DNA from: an uncultured Paracoccaceae bacterium
GTDB taxonomy: Bacteria; Pseudomonadota; Alphaproteobacteria; Rhodobacterales; Rhodobacteraceae
DNA length: 64,000 bases
NCBI GenBank assembly: GCA_947489705.1
Contig: CANLEQ010000004.1
Location: forward strand, 1-64,000
Direction of reading: 5' to 3'
The notes under the pieces were generated by a model. The model saw only the letters and a list, made by a program, of their open reading frames with translations, ran no database searches and had not been told where the DNA came from. Shown one piece after another: positions 45,737-56,315 of the stretch. Position numbers and translations under genes: made by a program. Within the stretch, counting starts at the first letter, position 1. Each line of letters begins with the position of its first letter.

Positions 45737-47507
45737 GGGACGGTTCGGCTCCGGTAACGGCGCGGGCGGGCATCTCGCGCTGACGCGCCGCCATCTCGGC
45801 CCTGAACGCCGCGACGATCGGCGCGGGCGTCGTCTCGTCGGGGACGAGGAAGAACCACCCCGCCCCGCTGCGCGACGTAGCGGCGATGAGCAGCGGTGCC
45901 GCCATCATCGGTACGCAGACGGGCAGCAGCCACCAGAGGATCGATGGCGCGAACCACGAGACGGCCGTCGCAGCGGCAAGCCCGAAGAGCGCGATCCAAC
46001 GGCCTGCGGCCCACCCTTCGCGCAGGCTCAACCGGCCCTCGCCGCGCTGGTTCGCGGGCCACCCCCCATCGCGACCCGACAGAACCTCGATCACGCTGCG
46101 CGACTGGTACATGAGCAGGATCGGCGCGATCAGCGAGGACAGAAGGATTTCGGCCACCACCGACCCGGCCGCGCGGATCGTGCCTCCGAAACCGGTGACG
46201 CGGCGCGTCAGCGCGGCTTCCGTCAGGATGGCGAATTTCGGCAGCAGCAGCAGTCCGCCGATCCCGATACAAAGCGCGACGAATTCACGGGTGCGGTCGT
46301 CGGGGAAGACCGGGAAAAGCTGGTAGGGCTCGGGGAAATAATTTGGCGGCGGAGCGGCCATTGTGGTCAGGACCGACACGATCAGGAACGCCCCCCACAG
46401 GATCGAGACCAGATAGGAGGCGATGCCCTGGACGAAGACGAACCGGCTCCAGCTCGCGAGACCCGGGGCGTTCAGCAGGCGGATATGCTGCAAATTGCCC
46501 TGGCACCAGCGTCGGTCGCGGCGCACATGGCTGAGCAGGTTGTCGGGGCCCTCCTCGAAGGATCCGCCGAGTGTCTCGTCCAGCGTCACGCGCCACCCTC
46601 CACGTGCAAGTAGCGCCGCCTCGACGTAATCGTGGCTCAGGATCGTCCCGCCGAAGGGGGGCCGCCCGGACAGCTCGGGCAAGCCGCAGCATTCGGCCAG
46701 AGCCCGTACCCGGACGATGGCGTTGTGTCCCCAGAAGGGCCCCGTTCGACCCTGCATTCTCGCAAGGCCCCTGGCGAAGACGGGCGAATGGAACGACGCC
46801 GCGAATTGCATCGCGCGTCCGAAGATCGACCGGGCGCCGACGACGAAGGGAAGCGTCTGGAGCAGGCCAAGATCGGGCTCGTCGCGCATCCGCGCGATCA
46901 TCGAGGCGACGGTTTCGCCCTCCATCAGGCTGTCTGCGTCGAGGATGATCGCGAACTCGTAGGCGGCGCCGTATCGCCGGATGAACTCCTCGATATTGCC
47001 GGCCTTGCGACCGCGGTTGTCCGTCCGGTTGCGATAGAAGATCCGGTCGGCCCCTTCGATGCGGTCATGCAGCCGAGCGAATTCCTCGCGTTCGCGCGGC
47101 AGGACCGCAGGGTCGCGCGTGTCCGACAGGACCGCGATATCGACGTCGAGCCCCGCGGCGCGGATCGAGGCGTCCATCACCGCGACACGCGCCATCGGGG
47201 CGACCGGATCCTCGTTGCAGATGGGCAGGAGGATGACTGTCGGCGGAAACGGACCCGACGGGGCGGGCTGCGTCCTGTCTGACCGCGCACGCGGCGGCAA
47301 TCCGACGAGGGATTGCGCCGCCCCCCAGGAAAGCCACGCGGTGGTCATCAGGATCAGCACCACCGCCGCGAAATCCCATGCGGTAATACCGTCCGCTGCG
47401 ACCGATTGCGCGAGGAGCGCGGCGGCGGCGGCCGCGCTTGTCGCGGCAAAGGTCAGTGCGAGGCCGCGATACCAGGCAGTGGCCCGGTGACCGCGGGTAT
47501 CACGCAT
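45726..47507 (-). CDS. opgH: Glucan biosynthesis glucosyltransferase OpgH (short form)
   Basis: A 593-residue inner-membrane GT2 enzyme that makes the beta-1,2-glucan backbone from UDP-glucose. Helices flank a cytoplasmic GT domain with ILLPICNEDP, IILDADSLM (DxD), and the product-binding RRDRRWCQGN (QxxRW-type) motif. It is shorter than E. coli OpgH (847 aa). The missing N-terminal segment appears as the separate overlapping ORF opgI. The ATG at 47507 overlaps the opgI stop by 8 bases. Regulation by osmolarity is expected from the family. Confidence 0.93.
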   Translation of the reverse strand: MRDTRGHRATAWYRGLALTFAATSAAAAAALLAQSVAADGITAWDFAAVVLILMTTAWLSWGAAQSLVGLPPRARSDRTQPAPSGPFPPTVILLPICNEDPVAPMARVAVMDASIRAAGLDVDIAVLSDTRDPAVLPREREEFARLHDRIEGADRIFYRNRTDNRGRKAGNIEEFIRRYGAAYEFAIILDADSLMEGETVASMIARMRDEPDLGLLQTLPFVVGARSIFGRAMQFAASFHSPVFARGLARMQGRTGPFWGHNAIVRVRALAECCGLPELSGRPPFGGTILSHDYVEAALLARGGWRVTLDETLGGSFEEGPDNLLSHVRRDRRWCQGNLQHIRLLNAPGLASWSRFVFVQGIASYLVSILWGAFLIVSVLTTMAAPPPNYFPEPYQLFPVFPDDRTREFVALCIGIGGLLLLPKFAILTEAALTRRVTGFGGTIRAAGSVVAEILLSSLIAPILLMYQSRSVIEVLSGRDGGWPANQRGEGRLSLREGWAAGRWIALFGLAAATAVSWFAPSILWWLLPVCVPMMAAPLLIAATSRSGAGWFFLVPDETTPAPIVAAFRAEMAARQREMPARAVTGAEPSHAV

Positions 47508-47652
47508 GGAAGCCGCGCTCGAAGAGACGCGAGAGGATCGGTGCTCGCGGCTCGTGCTTGGCTTCGAGCGATTGCGGGCGCATCTCGACGGGAGCGTCAC
47601 GCGGCAACCATTGCATGGTGGATGCCGGGATCTCGTCTTGGTCTTGGGTCAT
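47500..47652 (-). CDS. opgI: OpgI, 50-residue small protein between opgG and opgH
   Basis: A 50-residue ORF whose ATG overlaps the opgG stop (ATGA) and whose TGA overlaps the opgH start by 8 bases; both junctions argue that it is translated. The sequence (IPASTMQWLPRDAPVEMRPQ, then SRLFERGFHA) resembles the cytoplasmic N-terminus of longer OpgH proteins. R. sphaeroides has an opgGIH cluster in which all three genes are needed for glucan synthesis, and this ORF sits in the opgI position. I therefore call it opgI by position; the sequence match to R. sphaeroides OpgI was not tested. Confidence 0.75.
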   Translation of the reverse strand: MTQDQDEIPASTMQWLPRDAPVEMRPQSLEAKHEPRAPILSRLFERGFHA

Positions 47653-49235
47653 TCTGTCTGCCATTGGTACAACCACGTCTCGCTCAGGATAGCATCGCCC
47701 GCCCGAAGGTCGGCGCGCAGTTCCACTGTTTGTCCGGCGGCTGCGTCCACTTCCAGGACCAGACGCCATATCTCGGTATCCGCGATCCGTGACAAGACGG
47801 ATTCCGCGATCTCGCCGCCCGATGCAGACACGGCCGGAGAGACGGCTTCGGGATCCTCCAACTCGCCCAACTGGCCACCCGCGAAGTCGATGACGAACTT
47901 TCGGTGGCCAGTGGATTCCTCGACGCCGGACACACCGCCTTCGCCCGTCATGGTCCGCAGGACACGTGCCGTATCGTCCGGCATCGCTCCGTCGGGATCC
48001 GCTCCCCAGTGGAGGCGATAGTCGAACGTCAATTCGTCACCGGCCCGGACTTCCTTCTCTGGCACCCAGAAGGCCACGATATTGTCATTCGCCTCGAGCT
48101 GAGATGGGATCTCGATCAACCTGACGGTTCCAACCCCCCATTCGCCGGTCGGTTCCACCATCAGCGACGGCCGCTTTTCGTAATGCGCACCCGAATCGAG
48201 GAATGTCTCGAAGGCGCGATCCCGCTGGACCAGGCCGTAATATTGCGGATTGTGTGCGGCGAGATGCGAATTGGCCAATCGTGGCGGGTTGGACAATTGA
48301 CGATAGCTCGTCTGCCCCGCCGAGGTCACGACCAGGCCCTCGCTGTCGTGCACCGCGGGGCGGTAATCGTCGAAGCCGCCCTCGTCCGACGGCCCGAAGA
48401 GATACATCGACGTGAGGGGCGCGATGCCCAGTTGCTGCACGTCCTCGCGCATGAAGAGCCGCGCCGTGACGTCGATCACCGTCGTCTCCCCGGGGCGCAG
48501 GACGAAGCGGTAGGCGCCGGTGACCGACGCGCTTTCGAGCGCAGTGTAGAAGACGATCTGATCCGAGCCCGGCCCCGGCCTTTCGAGCCACGCGGCGCTG
48601 AACCGCGGGAATTCCTCGTCCCGCCCCGTCGCGGTATTCACCGCAAGGCCTCGGGCGCTGATCCCGTAGGTATTGCCGCGCCCGAGAGCGCGGAAGTAGC
48701 TCGCGCCGAGGAAGGAGATTACCTCGTCGTAGCGCGCGGGATCGTTGAGCGGGGTATTGAGCCGGAAGCCCGCCACGCCCGGAAAGGTCGGCGCGCCCCC
48801 GTCGGACAGCGCCGCGGCGACGCTCGGATCCACCCGGAAATCCTCCAGGCCGAACTGCATGGGGCGCGCGACGCCGTCGCTCACCTCGTAAAGGGCGACG
48901 GGCTCGCGGAAAAGCCATCCCATGGGATAGGCATGCAGTTCGAACCGCGTCTCGGGGCCCGCCCAGACGGCACGCTCGGTATCGAAGGCGATCCGCCGGT
49001 AGGCGTCGTAGTCAAGCTCTGCCCAAGGCCCCTCGATCGGGGTCGCCGGCTCGTAGGGCGCCGCGGCCGCGGCGCGCATGCGCTCGGTCAGCTGGCCGAA
49101 GCTGAACGGCTCGCCCGATGCCGGATCGTCCGATTGCGCCGCCGCTCGGGTGGTCAGTATCGCCGGCCCGAAAGCCAGCGCCGAGGCCGTTGTCAGAAAC
49201 CGTCGGCGGGAAAAGGAAGCGTTGCGCAACTGCAT
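47649..49235 (-). CDS. opgG: Periplasmic glucan biosynthesis protein OpgG (Tat-exported)
   Basis: A 528-residue periplasmic protein of the OpgG/OpgD family, acting on the nascent glucan for branching or release. The N-terminus carries a twin-arginine signal (SRRRFLT, residues 9-15) and likely cleavage after RAAA. The body has GPWAELDYDAYRRIAF, the family's FLGASYFRALG segment and FDDYRPAVHDSEGL. E. coli OpgG uses Sec while OpgD uses Tat, so this OpgG-position protein has an OpgD-type signal. First gene of the opg operon; no clear ribosome site. Confidence 0.92.
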   Translation of the reverse strand: MQLRNASFSRRRFLTTASALAFGPAILTTRAAAQSDDPASGEPFSFGQLTERMRAAAAAPYEPATPIEGPWAELDYDAYRRIAFDTERAVWAGPETRFELHAYPMGWLFREPVALYEVSDGVARPMQFGLEDFRVDPSVAAALSDGGAPTFPGVAGFRLNTPLNDPARYDEVISFLGASYFRALGRGNTYGISARGLAVNTATGRDEEFPRFSAAWLERPGPGSDQIVFYTALESASVTGAYRFVLRPGETTVIDVTARLFMREDVQQLGIAPLTSMYLFGPSDEGGFDDYRPAVHDSEGLVVTSAGQTSYRQLSNPPRLANSHLAAHNPQYYGLVQRDRAFETFLDSGAHYEKRPSLMVEPTGEWGVGTVRLIEIPSQLEANDNIVAFWVPEKEVRAGDELTFDYRLHWGADPDGAMPDDTARVLRTMTGEGGVSGVEESTGHRKFVIDFAGGQLGELEDPEAVSPAVSASGGEIAESVLSRIADTEIWRLVLEVDAAAGQTVELRADLRAGDAILSETWLYQWQTE

Positions 49236-49473
49236 GGGGAATTGGAATGTCCGTTGGTTGATGCTTTCGCTAAGTTGGTAATTCGGCGGGGGAATTCAAA
49301 TGCCTCGCGTCGAAAACGGCGTGAAGTTGCCTGTTTACCCTCTTAACGTGCAGAGACGTCTCAAGAATCGGGCACCCGGTGAACGAAGCCGGGTCACCTC
49401 ATTATCTTATGACATACCGGCCAAGCGAAATGAGGCCGGGCGAAAGAATCAATTTGTCACTTGGCCGGGGAAT

Positions 49474-49550
<77 letters not shown>

Positions 49551-49562
49551 AATTCGCGTGAA

Positions 49563-49591
49563 CGTATATGCGTCCGCGCCGTCATGCGCAA
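49563..49591 (-). promoter_or_regulatory. Candidate promoter of tRNA-Arg
   Basis: On the minus strand, TTGCGC (49591-49586) and TATACG (49568-49563) are separated by exactly 17 bases. The predicted start falls about 6-7 bases before the tRNA 5' end at 49550, the normal spacing for a tRNA promoter. Confidence 0.5.
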
Positions 49592-49608
49592 TGTCGGAAT
49601 GCGCGCAT

Positions 49609-50829
49609 TCAGGCAAAGAGTTCGTGGCAGAGTTCCAGCCCGTCGACCAGCGCATCGACCTCCGCGTGGGTATTGTAGAGCGCGAAGGAAGCCCGCGCCG
49701 TCGCGCTGACGCCGAGGTGATCCATCAGCGGCCCCGCGCAATGATGACCGGCGCGCACCGCGATGCCGCGCTTGTCGAGAACGGTCGAGATGTCGTGCGG
49801 ATGCGCCGCCCCGTCGAGCGTGAACGAGAAGATCGCGCCCTTGCCCGGTGCCGTTCCCTGCACGTTGAGCCAGTTAAGGCCCCCCAGACGATCGATCGCG
49901 TAATCCCGGAGCGACGCCTCGTGCGCCGCGATATCCTCCATGCCGATGCCCGTCATGTAGTCGAGCGCGGCGCCGAGGCCGATCTGCGAGACTATGCCGG
50001 GCGTTCCGGCCTCGAACTTCATCGGTGCGGCGTTGTAGTCGATACCGTCCTTGCGCACGTCGCGGATCATGTCACCGCCGCCCATGAAGGGCCGCATCTC
50101 GTCGAACCGCTCGGGCCGGACATAGATCCCGCCCGACCCCGACGGCCCGTAGAGCTTGTGGCCGGTGATCGCGTAGAAGTCGCAGCCGATATCCTCGACA
50201 TTGACCGGCATGTGCACCGCGGCCTGCGATCCGTCGACGAGCGTCGCCACCCCGCGCTCGCGGGCGGCGCGGGCGATCGCCCGGACATCGACGACCGTGC
50301 CCAGCACGTTCGACATATGCGTGATCGCGACAAGCTTGGTGCGCGGACCGATCGCGTCGATCACCGCCTGCGGGTCGAGCGCGCCGTTGACGTCGGTATC
50401 GACCCATTTCAGGACGACGCCCTGACGTTCGCGCAGGAAATGCCACGGCACGATATTGGCGTGATGCTCCATGACGCTCAGCACGATCTCGTCGCCGGGC
50501 TCCATCCGTGGCATGGCCCAGCCATAGGCGACCATGTTGATGCCCTCGGTCGTGCCGGTATTCATCACAATGCTGTCGGGATCGCGCGCCCCGAGGAACG
50601 ACGCGATCTTGCCGCGCACCGCCTCGTAATTCTCGGTCGAGATCGAGCTCAGCGTATGGAGCCCGCGATGGACGTTGGCGTAATCCTCCGCATAGGCGCG
50701 GGTGACGGCGTCGATCACGACCTGCGGCTTTTGCGCCGAGGCGCCGCTGTCGAGATAGACGAGTGGGCGGCCGTTCACCTCTCGCGACAGGATCGGAAAA
50801 TCCGCGCGAATATCTTGGACGTCGAACAT
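49609..50829 (-). CDS. sufS: Cysteine desulfurase SufS (type II)
   Basis: A 406-residue PLP enzyme mobilising sulfur from cysteine for the SUF scaffold. Type II features are present: YLDSGASAQKP, NVHRGLHTLS, PLP lysine in ITGHKLYGPSG and catalytic Cys in RAGHHCAGPLM. It normally needs SufE or SufU as acceptor, but neither is encoded in this operon. It is the last gene of the suf run, after two small membrane-protein genes, with the tRNA-Arg downstream. Confidence 0.96.
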   Translation of the reverse strand: MFDVQDIRADFPILSREVNGRPLVYLDSGASAQKPQVVIDAVTRAYAEDYANVHRGLHTLSSISTENYEAVRGKIASFLGARDPDSIVMNTGTTEGINMVAYGWAMPRMEPGDEIVLSVMEHHANIVPWHFLRERQGVVLKWVDTDVNGALDPQAVIDAIGPRTKLVAITHMSNVLGTVVDVRAIARAARERGVATLVDGSQAAVHMPVNVEDIGCDFYAITGHKLYGPSGSGGIYVRPERFDEMRPFMGGGDMIRDVRKDGIDYNAAPMKFEAGTPGIVSQIGLGAALDYMTGIGMEDIAAHEASLRDYAIDRLGGLNWLNVQGTAPGKGAIFSFTLDGAAHPHDISTVLDKRGIAVRAGHHCAGPLMDHLGVSATARASFALYNTHAEVDALVDGLELCHELFA

Positions 50830-50840
50830 TGTGAGTCCTC

Positions 50841-51434
50841 CTATCGCGGAATGGTTACGCCCGCGAGGGTCAGCAGGAAAGAGAGACCAAGCGCCACACC
50901 CACCAGCACGAAGAGGATCATGCCGAAGACGCGGCCGAGGCTGTGAAAGTCGTGAAGTTCGGCCACGAAGTTTGTGAGAAGCCAGAAGAAAAGCGCCAGT
51001 CCCAGCAGCATCACGATACCCGCGAGCGGCGGCATCAGGATCAGCAGGACACCCTGGACCACCTGCAGGCAGACCATGACGAACTGGAGCCAGGTCACGG
51101 CCAGCATCGCGTCCGCAAGATCGCCGGTGCCGCGAAACGCGCGTCCGATGCGGTGGATCATGAATACGCTGATCAGCAGGAAGGCCAGCTGGATCACCCC
51201 GAAGAAGAAGGGGCTGAGCAGCAATGTCGGCTGGGCGTCGGTGCCGATGGTCGCGAGCAGGTACATGTTGACCAGCTCGGCCAGGACGATCGACAGCACG
51301 ACGACCAGAAGCAGCGCCTGCCAGAGGGTCGAGAGGTCAAGCTCGAGCGCGCGCAATCGCGCGAAGGTCGGCCGCGGGGCGCGCACGGTATCGACCGCGA
51401 GCCGCCCGAGCGTTCGGGGGGACATCAGGTTCAC
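50841..51434 (-). CDS. YIP1-family membrane protein in the suf operon
   Basis: A 197-residue protein with a short N-terminus (LMSPRTLGRLAVDTVRAPRPTF in part) and five hydrophobic helices, the YIP1-domain layout. GTG at 51434 overlaps the preceding stop as GTGA; an internal ATG at 51425 is an alternative. It lies between two membrane/suf genes and sufS. YIP1 proteins have no defined bacterial role; the location suggests membrane attachment of, or linkage to, Fe-S biogenesis, which is inference. Confidence 0.75.
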   Translation of the reverse strand: MNLMSPRTLGRLAVDTVRAPRPTFARLRALELDLSTLWQALLLVVVLSIVLAELVNMYLLATIGTDAQPTLLLSPFFFGVIQLAFLLISVFMIHRIGRAFRGTGDLADAMLAVTWLQFVMVCLQVVQGVLLILMPPLAGIVMLLGLALFFWLLTNFVAELHDFHSLGRVFGMILFVLVGVALGLSFLLTLAGVTIPR

Positions 51435-51925
51435 GCGCGCTCCCCGAATTCGACCGCGTAGAGGCCCGCGAGCCACAGCGCGAAGAAGGCCGCGAGCGCG
51501 GCGAGACCGGTGGCGTCGCGCGCCGGACCCGGCCCGATCAGCCCCGCGACGAGCCCCCAGAGAAGCCAGAGGGGCGCCGCCGCCAGCAACGCCCAGAAGA
51601 GCGCCATCCGTGCCTCGAGGTACCGCGCCCGCCCGCCGAAGATCCGCGCGATCACATGGCTGATCCCGGCGACCCCGTAGAGCACGAGCGGCGCGATGAA
51701 GAGCCAGCCCAGGAGCGCACCGCCCACCAGCATGTCGAGCTCGCGCCCAGAGAGGTAGGCCTCGCGGCTGAGACGCGGCCATTGACCGACGAAGATCAGC
51801 GCGCAGGCGAGCATCAGCGTGACAAGCGCGCGTGCCTCGCCGCGCCCGTCGTTCCCGCCGATCCTGCGGCGCAGGACAGCACCCGGGCCGCGATAGCTTC
51901 GCACGATGTCCCCGGTCAGAGCCAT
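51431..51925 (-). CDS. Small membrane protein (YIP1-like) in the suf operon
   Basis: A 164-residue protein with a polar N-terminus (MALTGDIVRSYRGPGAVLRRRI) and four or five helices. The general layout resembles the next gene (RGPGAVLRRR versus RAPRPTFARLR), so the pair may be a diverged duplication. The ATG is one base after the sufD stop, and its own stop overlaps the next gene (GTGA), so all three are translationally linked. Function unknown. Confidence 0.72.
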   Translation of the reverse strand: MALTGDIVRSYRGPGAVLRRRIGGNDGRGEARALVTLMLACALIFVGQWPRLSREAYLSGRELDMLVGGALLGWLFIAPLVLYGVAGISHVIARIFGGRARYLEARMALFWALLAAAPLWLLWGLVAGLIGPGPARDATGLAALAAFFALWLAGLYAVEFGERA

Positions 51926-51926
51926 G

Positions 51927-53224
51927 TCAGCTTGCGTGCCGGTCGAGCCATGCCGCCAGACGCTCGTTTAGGGCGGCGGCGATATCCTCGTCGTCGATCT
52001 CTTCAAGGGTCTCGGCCAGGAAGGCCAGCACGAGAAGGTCCTCGGCACGCGCCTTCGGCATCCCGCGCGAGCGCAGATAGAAGAGCGCCTCCTCGTCGAT
52101 CGCCCCGGTGGTCGAGCCGTGCGAACAGGCCACGTCGTCGGCATAGATCTCGAGTTCGGGCTTGGCGAGGAACTGGCTGTCATCGTCAAGGAGCAGCGCC
52201 TGACTGATCTGGTAGCCGTCGGTCTTCTGCGCGTCCTTCTTCACCAGGATCTTGCCCTGGAACACGCCAACCGCGCCGTTCTTGAGCACCTTCTTGAAGA
52301 CCTGGCGGCTTTCGCAATTCTTCGCATTATGGGTGATGAAGACCGTGTCGTCGTTGTGGAACGGATCGTCCGCCCCGTCGCCGATCGCGGCGGCCGCGAC
52401 ATGCGCCGTGGCATCGTCGCCGGTGAACTCGACAACATGCTCGTTGCGGGTCATCGCGCCGTTCGCCGTCAGCGTGAACGACTTGTAGGTCGATTGCCGC
52501 CCCAGCCGCGCGAAGCCCGCGGTCGCCGCGCGGCGATCGTGGTTTCGGCCCTGGCTGCGGACATGGTGGAAAGTCGCGTGATCGGCGACGTCGGTCTCGA
52601 GAACCGTATTGGCCCGCGCCGCGACGCATCCCGTCTCGAGCAGGGTCAGCTCCGCCCCTTCAGTCAGCTGCACCACGTGATGCAGGATGGCGTCGGAGGT
52701 GGCGTTCTCGTGGCGATAGACGATGCTGACCGGCCGCGAAACCTTGCCCGTCACACGGATCAGCACGCCGTCGGTCGCGAATGCCGTGTTGAGCGCGCAA
52801 AGCGGCCGGTCGACCGGCGACTGCCCGCGGGCCTCCAGCAATCCGTAGAGGTCGCGCGCCCAGTGGATATCCGCCCGTCCGGCCTCGGCCAGCCGGGCGA
52901 TCTCGATCCCCTCGCCCGCCAGGTCGTCCGACGCCTCCGGATCGAACACGCCGTCGACGAACACGATCCTGAGCTGCTCCATCCCCTCGTAGAGAGGCTT
53001 TTCGTCGGACACGTCCATGGGCGGTGCTGCCACCGGCGCGACCGCGTTGAAATCCGCGGGATTGGTGAAGCGCCAGTATTCGTCGCGACGATGCGGCATC
53101 CCCATGAGTTTCAGTCGTCCGAGCGCCTCCTGCCGGGCGGCCAGCGACCAGCCCGCATCTTGGGGGATCGACAACGCATCGAGCCGGGCATCCGTCGCGT
53201 CCTGCGTGGGTTTCGCCAATGCCA

Positions 53225-53225
<1 letters not shown>
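51927..53225 (-). CDS. sufD: Fe-S cluster assembly protein SufD
   Basis: A 432-residue subunit of the SufBC2D scaffold, with the C-terminal right-handed beta-helix region (YQISQALLLDDDSQFLAKPE in part, DDVACSHGSTTGAIDEEALFYL) shared with SufB. The segment SHGSTTG followed by RSRGM is a family hallmark. Its ATG overlaps the sufC stop by one base (TGATG). Start 53225 gives MALAKPTQD and the usual length. Confidence 0.95.
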
Positions 53226-53980
<755 letters not shown>

Positions 53981-54147
53981 AAATTCATCCTTTCGCGCGA
54001 CCCATCGCGCATGTCTCTTGCAAAGCGGCCGGCGGGGTTCCGCGCCGGGAACACGCCGCCGCCCCATTTCACCCGGCCGTCATCCTCGTGGACCCGTCGG
54101 ATGCTCTCGGCATCCTCGGGCATCCCGGACCGCGACCACTCGCCATT

Positions 54148-54492
54148 TCATTCCAACAGGACGGCCGTGCCGGAGGCCGACACCATCAACATCCCGTTCT
54201 CCTTGCCGACCACCTCGTAATCGAGATCGACGCCGACCACCGCGTTGGCGCCCGCCTCGCGGGCCCGGTCTTCCATCTCCGACAGGGCGGTCTGGCGCGC
54301 TTCGTTGAGGCTCTTCTCGTATGCGCCGGACCGGCCGCCGATAATGTCGCGGATCCCTGCGAACATGTCGCGGAACACATTCGCCCCGAGGATCGCCTCG
54401 CCGACCACGATGCCCTTGTAGGCGGCAATCTTGCGGCCCTCGACGCTCGGCGTCGTGGTGACGACGAGTTCGGAATTCGACCAGAAGCTCAT
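54148..54492 (-). CDS. YbjQ/UPF0145 family protein in the suf operon
   Basis: A 114-residue protein matching the YbjQ family: [38 protein letters not shown], and [15 protein letters not shown]. These small soluble proteins form pentamers and are annotated as putative heavy-metal-binding, without a proven function. It overlaps the next upstream gene as ATGA and has GAGGAAACG as ribosome site. It sits between sufB and sufC, suggesting linkage to Fe-S biogenesis in this lineage. Confidence 0.85.
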   Translation of the reverse strand: MSFWSNSELVVTTTPSVEGRKIAAYKGIVVGEAILGANVFRDMFAGIRDIIGGRSGAYEKSLNEARQTALSEMEDRAREAGANAVVGVDLDYEVVGKENGMLMVSASGTAVLLE

Positions 54493-54695
54493 TTTCGTTT
54501 CCTCCTGAACATCATCCTTCCCGCGATCCAGCCGATCGCGGCCGATACGAGCACGACGATCAGAACGCGGGGCATCGGGTTCTGCAGCCACCAGGACAGC
54601 GCCGCGATCAGTCCCAGCGCGACCGCGACGCCCACCGTCAGCAGGACGAAGAAGCGCGGACGCCCCGGCGCGCGGATGGGATCGAGCTCTCCCAT
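54489..54695 (-). CDS. Small membrane protein (68 aa) between sufB and the ybjQ-like gene
   Basis: A 68-residue protein with two membrane helices ([35 protein letters not shown]) and a very basic C-terminus (RRKRK). The ATG at 54695 follows a GGAG site; a GTG at 54704 is possible. Its stop overlaps the next start as ATGA. No family recognised; a helix-rich pair resembling small membrane-anchoring subunits. Confidence 0.75.
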   Translation of the reverse strand: MGELDPIRAPGRPRFFVLLTVGVAVALGLIAALSWWLQNPMPRVLIVVLVSAAIGWIAGRMMFRRKRK

Positions 54696-54729
54696 CAGGG
54701 ACACTCCGTGGCTCTGTCGCCAGTCCGCA

Positions 54730-56271
54730 TCAGCCTACCGACCCTTCGAGCGAGATCGCGACCAGTTGCTGTGCCTCCATCGCGAATTCCATCGGCAGCG
54801 CCTGAAGCACTTCCTTGCAGAAGCCGTTGACGATGAGGGCCACCGCCTCTTCCTCGTCGAGGCCGCGCTGCTGGCAATAGAACATCTGATCGTCGTCGAC
54901 CTTCGACGTCGTCGCCTCGTGTTCCACCCGGCTCGAGTTGTTCTTGACCTCGATATAGGGAACCGTGTGCGCCCCGCAATCGCCGCCGATCAGCAGGCTG
55001 TCGCATTGCGTGTAGTTGCGGCTGTTCTTGGCCTTCGGGTGCATGGAAACGAGCCCGCGATAGGTGTTCTGCGCGTGGCCCGCGCTGATCCCCTTCGAGA
55101 CGATCCGGCTTCGGGTGTTCTTGCCCAGATGGATCATCTTGGTGCCGGTATCGGCCTGCTGCCAGTTGTTGGTGATGGCGATGGAATAGAACTCGCCCTG
55201 GCTGTCGTCGCCGCGCAGGATGCAGGACGGGTATTTCCAGGTCAGGGCCGATCCCGTCTCGACCTGCGTCCAGGAGACCTTCGACCGGTCGCCCCGGCAA
55301 TCGGCACGCTTGGTGACGAAGTTGTAGATGCCGCCCTTGCCGTTCTCGTCGCCCGGATACCAGTTCTGCACCGTGGAATACTTCACCTCGGCATCCTCGA
55401 GCGCGACGATCTCGACCACCGCGGCGTGAAGCTGGTTCGTGTCGCGCATCGGCGCGGTGCAGCCTTCGAGATAGCTCACATACGAGCCCTTGTCGGCGAT
55501 GATCAGCGTGCGCTCGAACTGCCCGGTATTCTCGGCATTGATCCGGAAATAGGTGCTGAGCTCCATCGGGCAGCGCGTGTTGGGCGGGATGTAGACGAAT
55601 GACCCGTCGGAGAAGACGGCCGAGTTCAGCGTCGCGAAATAATTGTCCTGCGTCGGCACGACGCTCGCGAGGTACTTTCTCACCAGTTCGGGATGCTCGC
55701 GGATCGCCTCGCTGATCGAACAGAAGATCACGCCGGCCTTCTCGAGCTCTTTCTTGAAGGTCGTGCCAACGCTCACGCTGTCGAAGACGGCATCGACGGC
55801 GACCTTGCGCTCTCCCTCGGCGGCCTCCGCAGGCACGGCTTCGGCGCCTTCGACGCCCGCCAGAACCATTTGTTCCTTCAAGGGAATGCCCAGCTTCTGG
55901 TAGGTCTCCAGCAGCTTGGGATCGACATCGTCGAGCGATTTGGGCTTTTCCTTCATCGAGGACGGCTTGGCGTAGTAATACTGCTCCTGATAATCGACGG
56001 GAGCGTATTTCAGCATCGACCAGTCCGGCTCTTTCAGCTCGGACCAGCGGCGGAACGCCTCCAGCCGCCAGTCGAGCATCCATTCCGGCTCGTCGTTGCG
56101 CTCGGAGATCAGGCGCACGATGTCTTCGGTCAGACCCTTCGGCGCGAAATCCATCTCGATCTCGGTGTTCCAGCCGTGCTTGTAGGTGCCGCTCAGCTGG
56201 GCGACGGCGTCGACCGTTTCCTTGTCCACGCCTTCCTTGACCTGGTCCTTCAGCATGATGTCATCACTCAT
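54730..56271 (-). CDS. sufB: Fe-S cluster assembly protein SufB
   Basis: A 513-residue scaffold subunit. [15 protein letters not shown] and [21 protein letters not shown] are diagnostic, and the C-terminal beta-helix includes [18 protein letters not shown] and [20 protein letters not shown]. It builds nascent [4Fe-4S] clusters with SufC and SufD using sulfur from a desulfurase. Length is longer than E. coli SufB (495) but normal for alphaproteobacteria. Confidence 0.97.
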   Translation of the reverse strand: MSDDIMLKDQVKEGVDKETVDAVAQLSGTYKHGWNTEIEMDFAPKGLTEDIVRLISERNDEPEWMLDWRLEAFRRWSELKEPDWSMLKYAPVDYQEQYYYAKPSSMKEKPKSLDDVDPKLLETYQKLGIPLKEQMVLAGVEGAEAVPAEAAEGERKVAVDAVFDSVSVGTTFKKELEKAGVIFCSISEAIREHPELVRKYLASVVPTQDNYFATLNSAVFSDGSFVYIPPNTRCPMELSTYFRINAENTGQFERTLIIADKGSYVSYLEGCTAPMRDTNQLHAAVVEIVALEDAEVKYSTVQNWYPGDENGKGGIYNFVTKRADCRGDRSKVSWTQVETGSALTWKYPSCILRGDDSQGEFYSIAITNNWQQADTGTKMIHLGKNTRSRIVSKGISAGHAQNTYRGLVSMHPKAKNSRNYTQCDSLLIGGDCGAHTVPYIEVKNNSSRVEHEATTSKVDDDQMFYCQQRGLDEEEAVALIVNGFCKEVLQALPMEFAMEAQQLVAISLEGSVG

Positions 56272-56315
56272 CGGTCATCTCCTTCTCCGAACGTCGCGCG
56301 TCCGGTTCAAATTCT

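Noticed and set aside
49353-49362. GAGACGTCTC palindrome upstream of opgG
   Set aside because: Ten bases of self-complementary sequence is not rare in this length and no second copy or promoter element supports a role.
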